Shown here: positions 44,425 through 54,264 of the stretch, in pieces
Numbering within the stretch: the first letter of the stretch is position 1
How the letters are laid out: each line of letters starts with the position of its first letter
NCBI GenBank assembly: GCA_030407315.1
Contig: JALQPE010000075.1
Span: forward strand, 1 to 64,000
Source: Asparagopsis taxiformis
Lineage: Eukaryota > Rhodophyta > Florideophyceae > Bonnemaisoniales > Bonnemaisoniaceae
Reading direction: 5' to 3'
DNA length: 64,000 bases
Translations under genes and position numbers: made by a program
The notes under the pieces: model-generated
Seen by the model: only the letters and a program-made list of their open reading frames with translations
What the model was told of the DNA's origin: nothing
Database searches by the model: none

Positions 44425-44430
44425 AATAAA
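44425..44430 (+). promoter_or_regulatory. AATAAA polyadenylation signal
   Basis: AATAAA 45 bp after the methyltransferase-SET stop codon and before the hairpin array at 44500. Confidence 0.55.
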
Positions 44431-44499
44431 AAGTCTTGCATCTGAACTCGTACAACGTTGTAGTACTACAATCTACCTGAGCGATAATAACAGACTTTC

Positions 44500-45535
44500 A
44501 TTTGCTGAGCGGTGCCAGTCAGCCCACGCCCAATGATAGTGCTGCACCTGGGCTTTGCCATACCAAAATAATACCGGGTATTATTTTGGGTGTGGCCAGC
44601 CCAAGTGCAGCTCTGCCATTGGCTGTCATGAACGCAGCGGCAGCCAATGGAATTGCTGCACCTGGGCTTTGCCATGCCAAAATAATACCGGGTATTATTT
44701 TGGGTGTGGCCAGCCCAAGTGCAGCTCTGCTATTGGCTGTCATGAACAGCGGCAGCCAATGGAATTGCTGCACCTGGGCTTTGCCATGCCAAAATAATAC
44801 CGGGTATTATTTCGGGTGTGGCCAGCCCAAGTGCAGCTCTGCTATTGGCTGTCATGAACACAGCGGCAGCCAATAGAATTGCTGCACCTGGGCTTTGCCA
44901 TGCCAAAATAATACCGGGTATTATTTTGGGTGTGGCCAGCCCAAGTGCAGCAATTCTATTGGCTGTCATGAACGCAGCGGCAGCCAATGGAATTGCTGCA
45001 CCTGGGCTTTGCCATGCCAAAATAATACCGGGTATTATTTGGGTGTGGCCAGCCCAAGTGCAGCTCTGCTATTGGCTGTCATGAACACAGCGGCAGCCAA
45101 TAGAATTGCTGCACCTGGGCTTTGCCATGCCAAAATAATACCGGGTATTATTTTGGGTGTGGCCAGCCCAAGTGCAGCTCTGCTATTGGCTGTCATGAAC
45201 ACAGCGGCAGCCAATAGAATTGCTGCACCTGGGCTTTGCCATGCCAAAATAATACCGGGTATTATTTTGGCATGGCAGCCCAAGTGCAGCAATTCTATTG
45301 GCTGTCATGAACGCAGCGGCAGCCAATGGAATTGCTGCACCTGGGCTTTGCCATGCCAAAATAATACCCGGTATTATTTTGGGTGTGGCCAGCCCAAGTG
45401 CAGCAATTCTATTGGCTGTCATGAACGCAGCGGCAGCCAATGGAATTGCTGCACCTGGGCTTTGCCATGCCAAAATAATACCGGGTATTATTTTGGGTGT
45501 GGCCAGCCCAAGTGCAGCTCTGCCATTGGCTGCCA
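44500..45535. repeat. H hairpin array, nine units of about 114 bp
   Basis: Cores at 44567, then about every 113-114 bp to 45474. Each unit is a long inverted repeat: GCTGCACCTGGGCTTTGCCA, then AAAATAATACCGGGTATTATTTT, then TGGCCAGCCCAAGTGCAGC. Neighbouring stems CCAATGG/CTATTGGC also pair. Units differ by a few bases. It lies between convergent genes, 187 bp after one stop and 372 bp after the other. ORFs read through it are repeat artefacts. Confidence 0.95.
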
Positions 45536-45863
45536 GGTTTGCATCTCAACTACAGTTAGTATACTAAGAAGAACAATTCAAGACCTTGGTTACTCGAGTG
45601 ATGTGGAATTGTGGCAGTCTTGCAAAACTGTGCCATGCATGTAGGAAAGGAAAAGAGATCAGTCTGTACGATGTAGGGTGTAGAAGCTATGCGGGGTGAG
45701 AGGTAGAGGAACTCTAATAGTGCAGTAGACTGACCGTGCTAATATTTTCAAAGTCGTGAATAGGAGTAGATTTAGTTGTGGTAAAGGAAGTATACTACCG
45801 AAGCTAGCTTAGGATTGGCAGATGCTGCCTGTAGAGGGAGAGGCAAAGCAGTATTCTTGCAGA

Positions 45864-48806
45864 TTATCGCGCACTAGGTGCATCCCAGTAGTTGACTGTT
45901 TCGATAGCATCCGCCAATTCTTCTTCGTCACTTAAAAGGTAGAGATGAGAACGAACCGGAAGACCATATGTTAGGCGATTTTCCGCTGAACTACTGAATC
46001 CCTTGCCTCCATGGTAGAAGTCACCACGACCGATGAAGAGAGAATACGGTGGCACGTAGATGTCCATAACAGGCGTCTTGTACTTCTCAGCGTCTGCACG
46101 CGTCAAACAGACGTGGCTGAAATACGCTCCACGAAGCCAGAACCCATCAGCCGCGCTTGCCATCAGAAAGTACGATCTTCCAGGTGGGAAATCGGAATCA
46201 TTGATGACCACCGGTAGGTCTGTGTGCAAGTCTTGATCTGGAGCACCATCAGAGGTCAGCAAAAGACGTAAACCGGTTTTAGGAAAGGCCACAGGCTCAT
46301 GGATTCCTAGGCCCAAGTACATTAGCTCGGCACAGATTGCTTTGCCGACCTCGAGAATCATCTTGTTCTTGAATTGATGTTCATCCATCTGCTCGAGATC
46401 GTCGCAAATCTTCTTCCTTGAGATAGAGAACCTTCCCAAACGAGAGGCCTGTTGCTCTGCTGTTACCTCACCCTTGTTTCGAATCTGATGCCAGGGATCA
46501 TTGGAACTGTCTTCAGCAGAAGAATGAACAGGTTTGAACTTCTGGGCGTAGAACGTGAACAGTTCATGTGCTGCGTTGCCCACAGTCGAAGAACGGAAGA
46601 TACCACTGAGTACATGGGCACCCAAGAGATTGAGAGTTGACCTAGCTGTTGCAAAGAACTTCTCTGCACAGCAAGCTGGACCACTGCACGCTATACAATT
46701 CATATCGGCAGCAGCTGCACTCAAAATCTCCTGTCGGATTGTTTCGTACAGCTTGCTGTCGATATAGTACTTGACCCTAGAGTCTGACGGTATGGTGTTC
46801 GGGAGAATATCCATAATCCGTTCATCGACTACCCTGTCGGGGAGGGGATTTTCCTGCTCATCGCTGAACAATGGAATCTCCTCGGTTGAACGTTTCACCG
46901 TACGGTTAGCTTCCAGTCTTCTGCGCTTCGGAAGGGGCTCTTCGGACTCTTCTTCTACCTCCGACTCTGCCTGACTGTCGCCGCCAACCCGTAGACTCTC
47001 CGTTCTCTGCCGTTTCGACCTGCGAAGTGTCTCGACTGGCTCATTCACCGCAAGCGGTGGTGCATTGAGAGGGAGACGGAGGAGAACAGATCCCAATTGC
47101 TTCTCAGAACCTGCCACAGTGGCATCAGGGGTTCCTTGAGCCTGCTCAACTGCAGGAACGGAAGTGGCAGGAGCAGGAGGGGTAGCAGGAGGGGTGGAAG
47201 GGGCGGGAACGGAAGGGGCAGGAGGAGGGGAAGCAGGAGGGGTGGAAGGGGCGGGAACGGAAGTGGCAGGAGGAGGAGGGGTAGTAGGAGCAGGAGTAGA
47301 AGGGGTAGAAGGGGTAGAAGGGGTAGAAGGAGTAGAAGGGGTAGAATGAGCACGAGGAGCAGGAGGGGTAGAAGGGGCAGGAGGAGTAGGACCAGAACGG
47401 GTAGAAGGGGTAGAAGGCTCATCTGATTGGGGCGTAGATGGCTTCGGCGCATCTTCAGATGGCTGTTCATTGTGAACAATGACCCTTTGGTCTTCTTCCA
47501 TGTCCACAACGCCCGTGGAAAAGCGAAGCTGCTCATACATTTCGTCGGAGACGAGAGCATGCTTCGTACCGCTGTTATCGTCGGTATTGAAGTGCAGGAG
47601 GGTCTCCGCGATACTGTTCGCAATAACAGTCTCCTTTCCTGACCCAGTGTTCTTGAGCTCGGAGTAGAAATGGTCGAGCGGAGGCTCCATCATTTTGTGA
47701 GCAGCAACCGGCTCGGACATCTTGAACACTTCAATCAAAACACGAACGAAAGGATTACCAAATCCTCTTGTCGTCCTACTCAACTGACGCAGATCTCGCA
47801 TGCGTGTCCAGAGAGCTGTTATGAGCAAGATGAACCTTTGCTGATACTCCGAGCCGCGACGGAAGTCTGCCATGAAAACGAGATCCATGTTGCAGCCATA
47901 CATGTCTACGGACTGCTTGAAGACATCGTCGTTGATGTCACGGCCTTCTTTAACGGCCCTTTCCTGTTCCGCAGCGAGAATTTCCTTGGTGAACATGCTC
48001 GGTACGGAACTCCAGAACTCAAGCGCTTTGTTGTTCACAGTCCGGAAGCCTTTCGCAGCAGTCACGTGCTTGTTGATGGCTTGGTAGCCCAGTTTCGATA
48101 TCGACAACTGGCTGTCCATGATGACCTGAATGCACTTCCGATTCGGTTCACCCAGCATGTCCTTGGTCGTGAGCAGTTGGACCACAGAACACACTCGGTC
48201 TGCCAAAGAAACAAGGGCAACATCATGCGTGAGTGTGTTTGCTTGAATGGACAGCCCGAGTACTTCAAAAGGTGTGAAGTACTCATCGGAAACTTCTTCT
48301 GTCCCTGGGCGCCTGATCAAAGCCACATCGATGTTCCTGAATGAAGCAGCATACGGATGTTGCCCTTCCGGGTCTTCACGAATGCACTTCTGGAGAGCCG
48401 CAACGCGATGGCCACCATCGATGTAGAACGTTTGAAGGGTGGGGGTTGTGCTGCCTTCACTGGGAAGGAGCATTTTGCAGGCAAGGATTCGGGAGATTGA
48501 GGAGGTGAATCCTTCCCTCAGGAACTTCTCCTTCAGCTCAAGCACTCTCCCTTCCCTAATATGACGAGAGAATAGGGGGGGTCTGTGCAAATCCAAGGGA
48601 GACAGCCTGTGGTCAGCTTTGGGACAGTCTGACAACTGAACCTCGGCGGTGACAGAGTTATCGTGACCAGGGCTGCGAGAAGGGGCGCGAGAGCGAGAAG
48701 GGGCGCGAGAGCGAGAAGGGGCGCGAGAGCGAGCGGAGGCCCGACCGCGAGTCGAAGCGCGAGCAGGGGCGGGGGCAGAGGGTTTGGAGCGAGTGCGAGG
48801 AGCCAT
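45864..48806 (-). CDS. ParB-like/2OG-Fe(II) dioxygenase, paralogue 1 (E3)
   Basis: 980 residues from ATG 48806. Residues 1-50: Arg/Ser/Pro repeats (SRAPSRSR). 65-200: ParB-like domain with YIDGGHRVAAL (128-138) and RRPGTEE. 430-560: Thr/Pro/Ser low-complexity linker. About 620-630: PLPKRRR. CIACSGPACC (about 705) is a Cys cluster. 840-960: double-stranded beta-helix with TGLRLLLTSDG, HTD (861-863), YFLMASAADGFWLRG, VPPYSLFIGRGDFYHGG (distal His 932) and RLTYGLPVRSH. HxD...H binds Fe(II) in 2-oxoglutarate dioxygenases, which include the TET/JBP and AlkB enzymes that oxidise methylated bases. Which subfamily this is cannot be said by eye. All motif residues are present and the frame is unbroken. 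Confidence 0.8.
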   Translation of the reverse strand: MAPRTRSKPSAPAPARASTRGRASARSRAPSRSRAPSRSRAPSRSPGHDNSVTAEVQLSDCPKADHRLSPLDLHRPPLFSRHIREGRVLELKEKFLREGFTSSISRILACKMLLPSEGSTTPTLQTFYIDGGHRVAALQKCIREDPEGQHPYAASFRNIDVALIRRPGTEEVSDEYFTPFEVLGLSIQANTLTHDVALVSLADRVCSVVQLLTTKDMLGEPNRKCIQVIMDSQLSISKLGYQAINKHVTAAKGFRTVNNKALEFWSSVPSMFTKEILAAEQERAVKEGRDINDDVFKQSVDMYGCNMDLVFMADFRRGSEYQQRFILLITALWTRMRDLRQLSRTTRGFGNPFVRVLIEVFKMSEPVAAHKMMEPPLDHFYSELKNTGSGKETVIANSIAETLLHFNTDDNSGTKHALVSDEMYEQLRFSTGVVDMEEDQRVIVHNEQPSEDAPKPSTPQSDEPSTPSTRSGPTPPAPSTPPAPRAHSTPSTPSTPSTPSTPSTPAPTTPPPPATSVPAPSTPPASPPPAPSVPAPSTPPATPPAPATSVPAVEQAQGTPDATVAGSEKQLGSVLLRLPLNAPPLAVNEPVETLRRSKRQRTESLRVGGDSQAESEVEEESEEPLPKRRRLEANRTVKRSTEEIPLFSDEQENPLPDRVVDERIMDILPNTIPSDSRVKYYIDSKLYETIRQEILSAAAADMNCIACSGPACCAEKFFATARSTLNLLGAHVLSGIFRSSTVGNAAHELFTFYAQKFKPVHSSAEDSSNDPWHQIRNKGEVTAEQQASRLGRFSISRKKICDDLEQMDEHQFKNKMILEVGKAICAELMYLGLGIHEPVAFPKTGLRLLLTSDGAPDQDLHTDLPVVINDSDFPPGRSYFLMASAADGFWLRGAYFSHVCLTRADAEKYKTPVMDIYVPPYSLFIGRGDFYHGGKGFSSSAENRLTYGLPVRSHLYLLSDEEELADAIETVNYWDAPSAR

Positions 48807-49239
48807 TGAAGGATGAGGGAAAGCAGGAATGGAGAGAAGCTTGATTGAGTGTACGACCCCGATAACGACGATACAGAGACGATTAAGATAGATTTATTTC
48901 GCTACTGCAGTCTGATAAAGGATCAAACGTGAACAATCCGTTTCAACTCTGATTTCAATTTTTTGTTTATTTCTAGACCACTTGACTCAGATCAAGAGTA
49001 ATACTCGAAATTCAGTTAATTTCTGCGGCCAAATACAATCGCTATACGACGAGTTCATACTCAAAGTGGCTAAACAGGTACGAGTTGGTCATGGTGATTA
49101 CCCCAAAACCACTCAAGTAATAACTACATAATGCTGAAGTCACATACTTCCCAGCATTTTGCACCAACTCGTGGAGCTGATGCGTACATACCAAATGCAT
49201 CTGTATTCAACATGAACCACGAATAAGTGGGCTTCGGCC

Positions 49240-49500
49240 AATGAGTGCACTGCACCTGGCTTGAGAAACTAGGAATAATACCCGGTATTATTTTGGCCTC
49301 CCAAAAGCCAGGTGCACCAACGCCATTGGCCGAGGGTATCCGGCTACCACCGGCCAATGGGGTTGGTGCACTTGGTCTATACCGACCCAAAATAATACCG
49401 GGTATTATTTTGGCCTCCCAAAAGCCAGGTGCACCAACGCCATTGGCTGAGGTTATCCGGAGTACCCCCAGGCAATGGGGTTGGTGCACTTGGTCTACAC
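49240..49500. repeat. H hairpin units, two copies plus a partial
   Basis: Cores at 49274-49292 and 49391-49409, stems AAAAGCCAGGTGCACCAACG and GTTGGTGCACTTGGTC. A third unit near 49500 keeps the stem but its core has decayed to TTTATACCCGGCC. It lies about 420 bp after the stop of the 49832 gene. The rest of 48807-49831 shows no gene. Confidence 0.9.
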
Positions 49501-49831
49501 CCACCCAACTTTATACCCGGCCAGACTCCTGTTCTCAGGAACTGAAAATTTTACCGGGGATAGTGAACGATGTAATATAATACCAGGTTTTACTATCTGC
49601 TATCGTTTCTTGCATCTACTGAAGAGGTTTAGAATTTGCAGCTCCTGTAGGTAGAGCTTTCTGTGGAGAATAGCTTTCTGCATGTGGTGTTTGTTACATT
49701 TGTGAAGTTGATCTGACTATATAAAGAATCCATGCAGTATCTCTTTTATCATGTTCTATTGGAATTGTGTTTATTACTCTACGGATTCATACCCAACTAA
49801 GGCTTCAACACGGCTGGACAGATGCCCTTCA

Positions 49832-52800
49832 TCACTTCAATTTCGAATTGCCCTCCCAATGTCCAACGACATATTCTCCTTCTTCACTTTGATGCTGCTC
49901 AGTTTTGAGGAATATGTGAGATCGGATCGGGAACTTGTATTGAAGACCCTTATTGCTCTCAAATCCTTCCTCGTGGTGATAAACATCCCCTCGGCAGACA
50001 AGAACAGAATATGGTGGTACTTCACACCTCTTCATTGGAACTCTGTATAACTCTCTGTTGGGATGGGATAAACAGACATGACTGTAGGGTGCAAGCACGA
50101 GGCCGAATCCATCTGCGCCGCTTGACATCATGAAGTAGGATGGCGGAGAAGGGGGACTGTTAACTTCATCGATTCCCACTTCATAGTCTGTATGTCCAGC
50201 ACGAGGTTTAGTCCGCTCTCCAGTCAGCACTAAAGTAGTTCCAGTGCTGGGGAAGGCCATCGGGTCCTTCCCACTAGTCCTCAATTCCAAACCTTCCGCA
50301 CAAATACCTAGACCGAGCTCAACAATCATCTTCTTCCGATAGAGATTATTATTGTTATCCTCGAGGTCATCACATAAGCTCTTCCGCTTTGTTATAAAGA
50401 TTCCTCTGCCCTTCTCACCTTCTTCATCAGAGTTTTTCCCATCCATCATAGCCATGCACCACGGTGTCCAGTCCGGATCTCTGCGGGTGTCACCGGATTC
50501 AGAGTTCTTCTTGGCATCCTCGAGACGTTCCTCAAACAACGCAGAAAAATGAAGGAGCAGTTCGTGGATCGCATCTGCAGTAGTAGAAGACTTGAATATT
50601 CCGTCCAGAATTGTAAACCCAACCAAGTCTATTTCATTTCGTTTCTCTCGGAAATAAGCCCTCGAGAGAAACTCAGCGGAAACATTTTGTGCCGAATAGG
50701 CACTCGCTGCTGCTTCAGCGACCTCGGCTCGAAGCGTATCGACCAGTTTCCCATTCACATAGTATTTCATTCGACTGTCGGGATGAATGATAACAGGCAG
50801 TTTCGCTTCTATACCTTCCTCCACATCTTTGTCAGGGACATCATTTTGTTGCCTGTCCGAATACTGACCTCCTTGAACCGCGTGGACTGCAGCGTCTTTG
50901 CCGGATTGCAAATTTGCGTCTTCACGCATCTTTTGCTTCTTCTTCTGCCGCGGCCTGCTGGTATCCTCTCCCACCAGGTCAATAACCTCTTGAGGGGTGA
51001 CATCCACCAATTTCCGTTTGGATCGTAGAATCATTGGCGGCGTCTCCGTATTCCTCGGCTTTGCCTTTAAGGGCACGAAACCACTGCTGTGCTTGGCTTT
51101 CATCAACTTCCTAGGCGTAGAACTGGTAACAGGTGTTTCCGTGTCCTCCAGCTCAGGTAAAACAGGTAGGCCGACATCCGCTGTAGATAACATAGCGTCT
51201 CCAGTGCCATCACCCTGATTTCGTACACCTTTCATCGGGTCCTCCGTTGTCCTTCCAGAAGAATGTTCGGGACATTCTTCGCGGACATCTTTCGTTCCAG
51301 ACCCATCGCTCTTCCTAGATTCAGGACCTCCTTCACCATCTCGACCAGTTCTTGGATGACCAACTGACATATTCGCCGGCGACTTTCCACCCTGCTCTGG
51401 TCTGAGCGTGGCACTTCCGGCTGCCACTGGGCTAGGTGATTGTTGCAGGTCATTTTCATCACCGTGGTCATTTCTTCCTCGATTTGCACCAGTTGGTTCA
51501 AGCTCTTGAGTTCCTACGTTCTTCTGCAACACATCCCCAACTTCACAATCTCCAGGTTTCGAAGAATTGTTCTCGGTAGGCGCAGTAGGCACTGCGCGGT
51601 CCGTTGTAACCTGCTTTGCGCTTTCGGAATCTGCCGCTTTCCCTGTCGCCTCTTCACCAACCTGTGTTGCAGCACCGACCTCAGCGTTAACACGATCCGA
51701 TATTTCCAGACTGCCCTGTGTCTGCTGTTGGGTAAGTACATTTGGACTCTGTACCACGTCCGAGCGATCAATGGCAGCATTTGAAGTATCACCATACGAT
51801 GCGGATTGTTGTCGTGGTTGAGGTGCAGTATTCCCTTCCAAGGATTTTCGCCTAGTCCGCCTTTCCTGCACACCTATTTCAGGCGCGACGGAATGGTCGA
51901 GAGAGTCATCCGATAGAATTGGGCCGTTGAAAACCACATAACGGATTTCTTTCATCATAGACCGCGTCAATGCTGCACGTATACCTCTCCCAGTTGGTGC
52001 GTCGGAAGGATAGAAATCTTTGAGGACAGTCAAAATGCGATATCGTATGGTTTTTCGTGTTCGTCCACCTGGCTCCGGTACTTCATGTAACTTCCTGAAA
52101 CATGGATGAGGTGAGGAATGCCAGGAGTTTTCTTTCCGTACAGCTTTCTCAAGTATGTCATATATTTCACACATGCTGTAGCACCACTTTTGCGCGCATG
52201 TCTTTAGACTTATACCACCATCTCCTTTCCTACGTTTCCACATCGTCCACATTGCAGTGAGCTCTAGAATGACAAGTTTGGTGTCCACCGAAGCTTTTCG
52301 AAACGCAGAAGCGAATAGGACGTCCACAGTGCATCCCTGCATATTCTTCGAGTCTGGCGGACTAGTTTCAGTTGCAAATCGACTTGGGATAGCTGACCAA
52401 TGTTCGAACGCCGGGTTATTTACGTCTCCGAAGCCCTGCGCAATCGAAACGTACTTCATCATGATTCCTTCCTGACAACCTGGAATGACCTTGTTCTCGA
52501 CTACAACTTTTGTGCACACATTTACCTTCGCCTTCATCAAGCCCTTCATCATCATGAACTTCATGACCGTACAGACGTGGTCAGCAATAGAAACTTCTAT
52601 CACGTCATGAGTCTTTTCGTTCAGCTTCTGCGATATTCGCATCACTTCAAGAGGATGAAACATTTCACGGGTTCCAGGTGGTCGGATGAAGTCAACGCTA
52701 ATGCTCCTCAGTCTCCATCGATCAGCAACTGTCGGTTTGTTTTCCACAATCGACTGCAAAGCGCTGATACGATGACCTCCATCAATGCACTGCAGTTTCT

Positions 52801-53356
52801 TCCGTCCGTCTGACCCCATTGTTTCACAGATGGTCATTCGGGTGCCAGTTTCCAGAAACCCCTCGGTAGATATTTTGCTGACCAGATCGCGCACTCTGGC
52901 CTCCTGCACAAGACGAGAAGTTGATTCCGGTTTGGCAACATCTAGCGGATTGATCATTTTAGGTTCAGTCCTGCATTCGACAATGTTGATGTCAATCCCC
53001 ATCACAGACTCTTCTGATGCTTCCATGCCAGCAGGACTCCCCTCGCCTTCACGGACGTTAGACCTCTCCCTGTTTTTCGATTTCACCGTCCCAGGAGTAG
53101 ATGGAAAGCGTAGAGTGTTTTTCCCAGATGGTGATATATCGCCAAGGGTTTTTGCTGCCTCTATCATGGCAGCGTCTGCTCCCTGAATGGGTGTCTGGCT
53201 ATCTGCCGTCTCCCTTCCCGCTGCAGACGGAGCCCCTCCATCAGCAGAACCTCCGGAGGGTGTTTTATCACCGCCTACCGTCGTTGCAAGTCTCTCTGCA
53301 ACGCTTTCGACGGTATCCTTTGGTTCCGCAGCGCGCTCAGTGTCGCTTCCGGCCAT
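49832..53356 (-). CDS. ParB-like/2OG-Fe(II) dioxygenase, paralogue 2 (E3)
   Basis: 1174 residues from ATG 53356. 135-270: ParB-like domain (INPLDVAKPES, CIDGGHRISAL at 190-200, FIRPPGTREM). 500-850: long polar, Ser/Gly/Asp-rich linker with RSKRKLVDVTPQEVIDLVGE and RPRQKKKQK. 1035-1150: dioxygenase fold with STGTTLVLTGE, GHTDYEVG (His 1055, Asp 1057), YFMMSSGADGFGLVLAPY, CEVPPYSVLVCRGDVYHHEE (distal His 1127) and KFPIRSHIF. Domain order is as in the 45864 gene, with which it is probably an old duplicate, but it lacks the CIAC cluster. Same strand as that gene with a hairpin between. The frame is complete. Confidence 0.8.
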   Translation of the reverse strand: MAGSDTERAAEPKDTVESVAERLATTVGGDKTPSGGSADGGAPSAAGRETADSQTPIQGADAAMIEAAKTLGDISPSGKNTLRFPSTPGTVKSKNRERSNVREGEGSPAGMEASEESVMGIDINIVECRTEPKMINPLDVAKPESTSRLVQEARVRDLVSKISTEGFLETGTRMTICETMGSDGRKKLQCIDGGHRISALQSIVENKPTVADRWRLRSISVDFIRPPGTREMFHPLEVMRISQKLNEKTHDVIEVSIADHVCTVMKFMMMKGLMKAKVNVCTKVVVENKVIPGCQEGIMMKYVSIAQGFGDVNNPAFEHWSAIPSRFATETSPPDSKNMQGCTVDVLFASAFRKASVDTKLVILELTAMWTMWKRRKGDGGISLKTCAQKWCYSMCEIYDILEKAVRKENSWHSSPHPCFRKLHEVPEPGGRTRKTIRYRILTVLKDFYPSDAPTGRGIRAALTRSMMKEIRYVVFNGPILSDDSLDHSVAPEIGVQERRTRRKSLEGNTAPQPRQQSASYGDTSNAAIDRSDVVQSPNVLTQQQTQGSLEISDRVNAEVGAATQVGEEATGKAADSESAKQVTTDRAVPTAPTENNSSKPGDCEVGDVLQKNVGTQELEPTGANRGRNDHGDENDLQQSPSPVAAGSATLRPEQGGKSPANMSVGHPRTGRDGEGGPESRKSDGSGTKDVREECPEHSSGRTTEDPMKGVRNQGDGTGDAMLSTADVGLPVLPELEDTETPVTSSTPRKLMKAKHSSGFVPLKAKPRNTETPPMILRSKRKLVDVTPQEVIDLVGEDTSRPRQKKKQKMREDANLQSGKDAAVHAVQGGQYSDRQQNDVPDKDVEEGIEAKLPVIIHPDSRMKYYVNGKLVDTLRAEVAEAAASAYSAQNVSAEFLSRAYFREKRNEIDLVGFTILDGIFKSSTTADAIHELLLHFSALFEERLEDAKKNSESGDTRRDPDWTPWCMAMMDGKNSDEEGEKGRGIFITKRKSLCDDLEDNNNNLYRKKMIVELGLGICAEGLELRTSGKDPMAFPSTGTTLVLTGERTKPRAGHTDYEVGIDEVNSPPSPPSYFMMSSGADGFGLVLAPYSHVCLSHPNRELYRVPMKRCEVPPYSVLVCRGDVYHHEEGFESNKGLQYKFPIRSHIFLKTEQHQSEEGEYVVGHWEGNSKLK

Positions 53357-53619
53357 TGCAAAGATTTGGACGCGTAGAGAAGCCGTTCAGGATGACAAAG
53401 ACACCTTTTCTCTCCGACTACACGATCAAGAGATATTCCTCTTTCAAGGTGGTATTTGGCGGGAAACGATCTCCCTACACGTCTAAACGTGAAATATCAG
53501 TTATTGATTCACCTTCCACGCGCTCCAATTGTATTCGGCCATCTGTCATTCCTCGACGAAGGACTTCCCACACACAATTCCTTCGTTCCCAAAACCATCC
53601 CATTGCCATGAATCATAGT

Positions 53620-54003
53620 ACTCCACTTGTCACTGGAGCCAGAAAACTATACCGGGTATTATTTTCCACTTCATTGGCCAGGTGCCGGCTCCCCATTGGC
53701 AGCAGACAGCCATCAGTCACAATACTCCACTTGTCACTGGAGCCAGAAAACTATACCGGTATTATTTTCCACTCATTGGCCAGGTGCCGGCTCCCCATTG
53801 GCAGCAGACTCAGTCACAATACTCCACTTGTCACTGGAGCCAGAAAACTATACCGGGTATTATTTTCCACTGCATTGGCCAGGTGCCGGCTCCCCATTGG
53901 CCAGCAGACAGCCATCAGTCACAATACTCCACTTGTCACTGGAGCCAGAAAACTATACCGGGTATTATTTTCCACTTCATTGGCCAGGTGCCAGCTCTCC
54001 ATT
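53620..54003. repeat. H-like hairpin array, four units of about 101 bp
   Basis: Each unit: ACTCCACTTGTCACTGGAGC, CAGAAAACTATACCGGGTAT then TATTTTCCACTTCATTGGCC, then AGGTGCCGGCTCCCCATTGG. The core keeps TACCGGGTATTATTTT of the other H arrays, but the left half reads CTATACC. It lies about 290 bp after the transposase stop. Confidence 0.9.
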
Positions 54004-54264
54004 GGATTATGCGAACTCAACTTTGTGGAACTAGGAGTCCTGCAACTCGCGGCTCCATCTCTAGTACCAATGGCGTCATACGTACGTAAGTGCGTACGCT
54101 CTTCGCAAAACACACTTTATTTGTGCGCATGGAACAAAATCCCACTCTATTCTTCAAACGACATGTACAAATTTTGTATAGCATTTGTTGGAAGACTTGA
54201 TCAGGACTGCTGCTAAATGAATTACGAAAGTTTACTGATGTATTAAACACTGTGCTGGAACACT

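Noticed and set aside
44500..45644. ORFs up to 249 codons on plus and about 90 codons on minus
   Set aside because: They only read through the 114-bp hairpin array; the length follows from a period divisible by three in most units.
47045..47623. 192-codon Leu-rich minus-strand ORF
   Set aside because: Shadow frame of the Thr/Pro-rich linker of the dioxygenase gene at 45864-48806.
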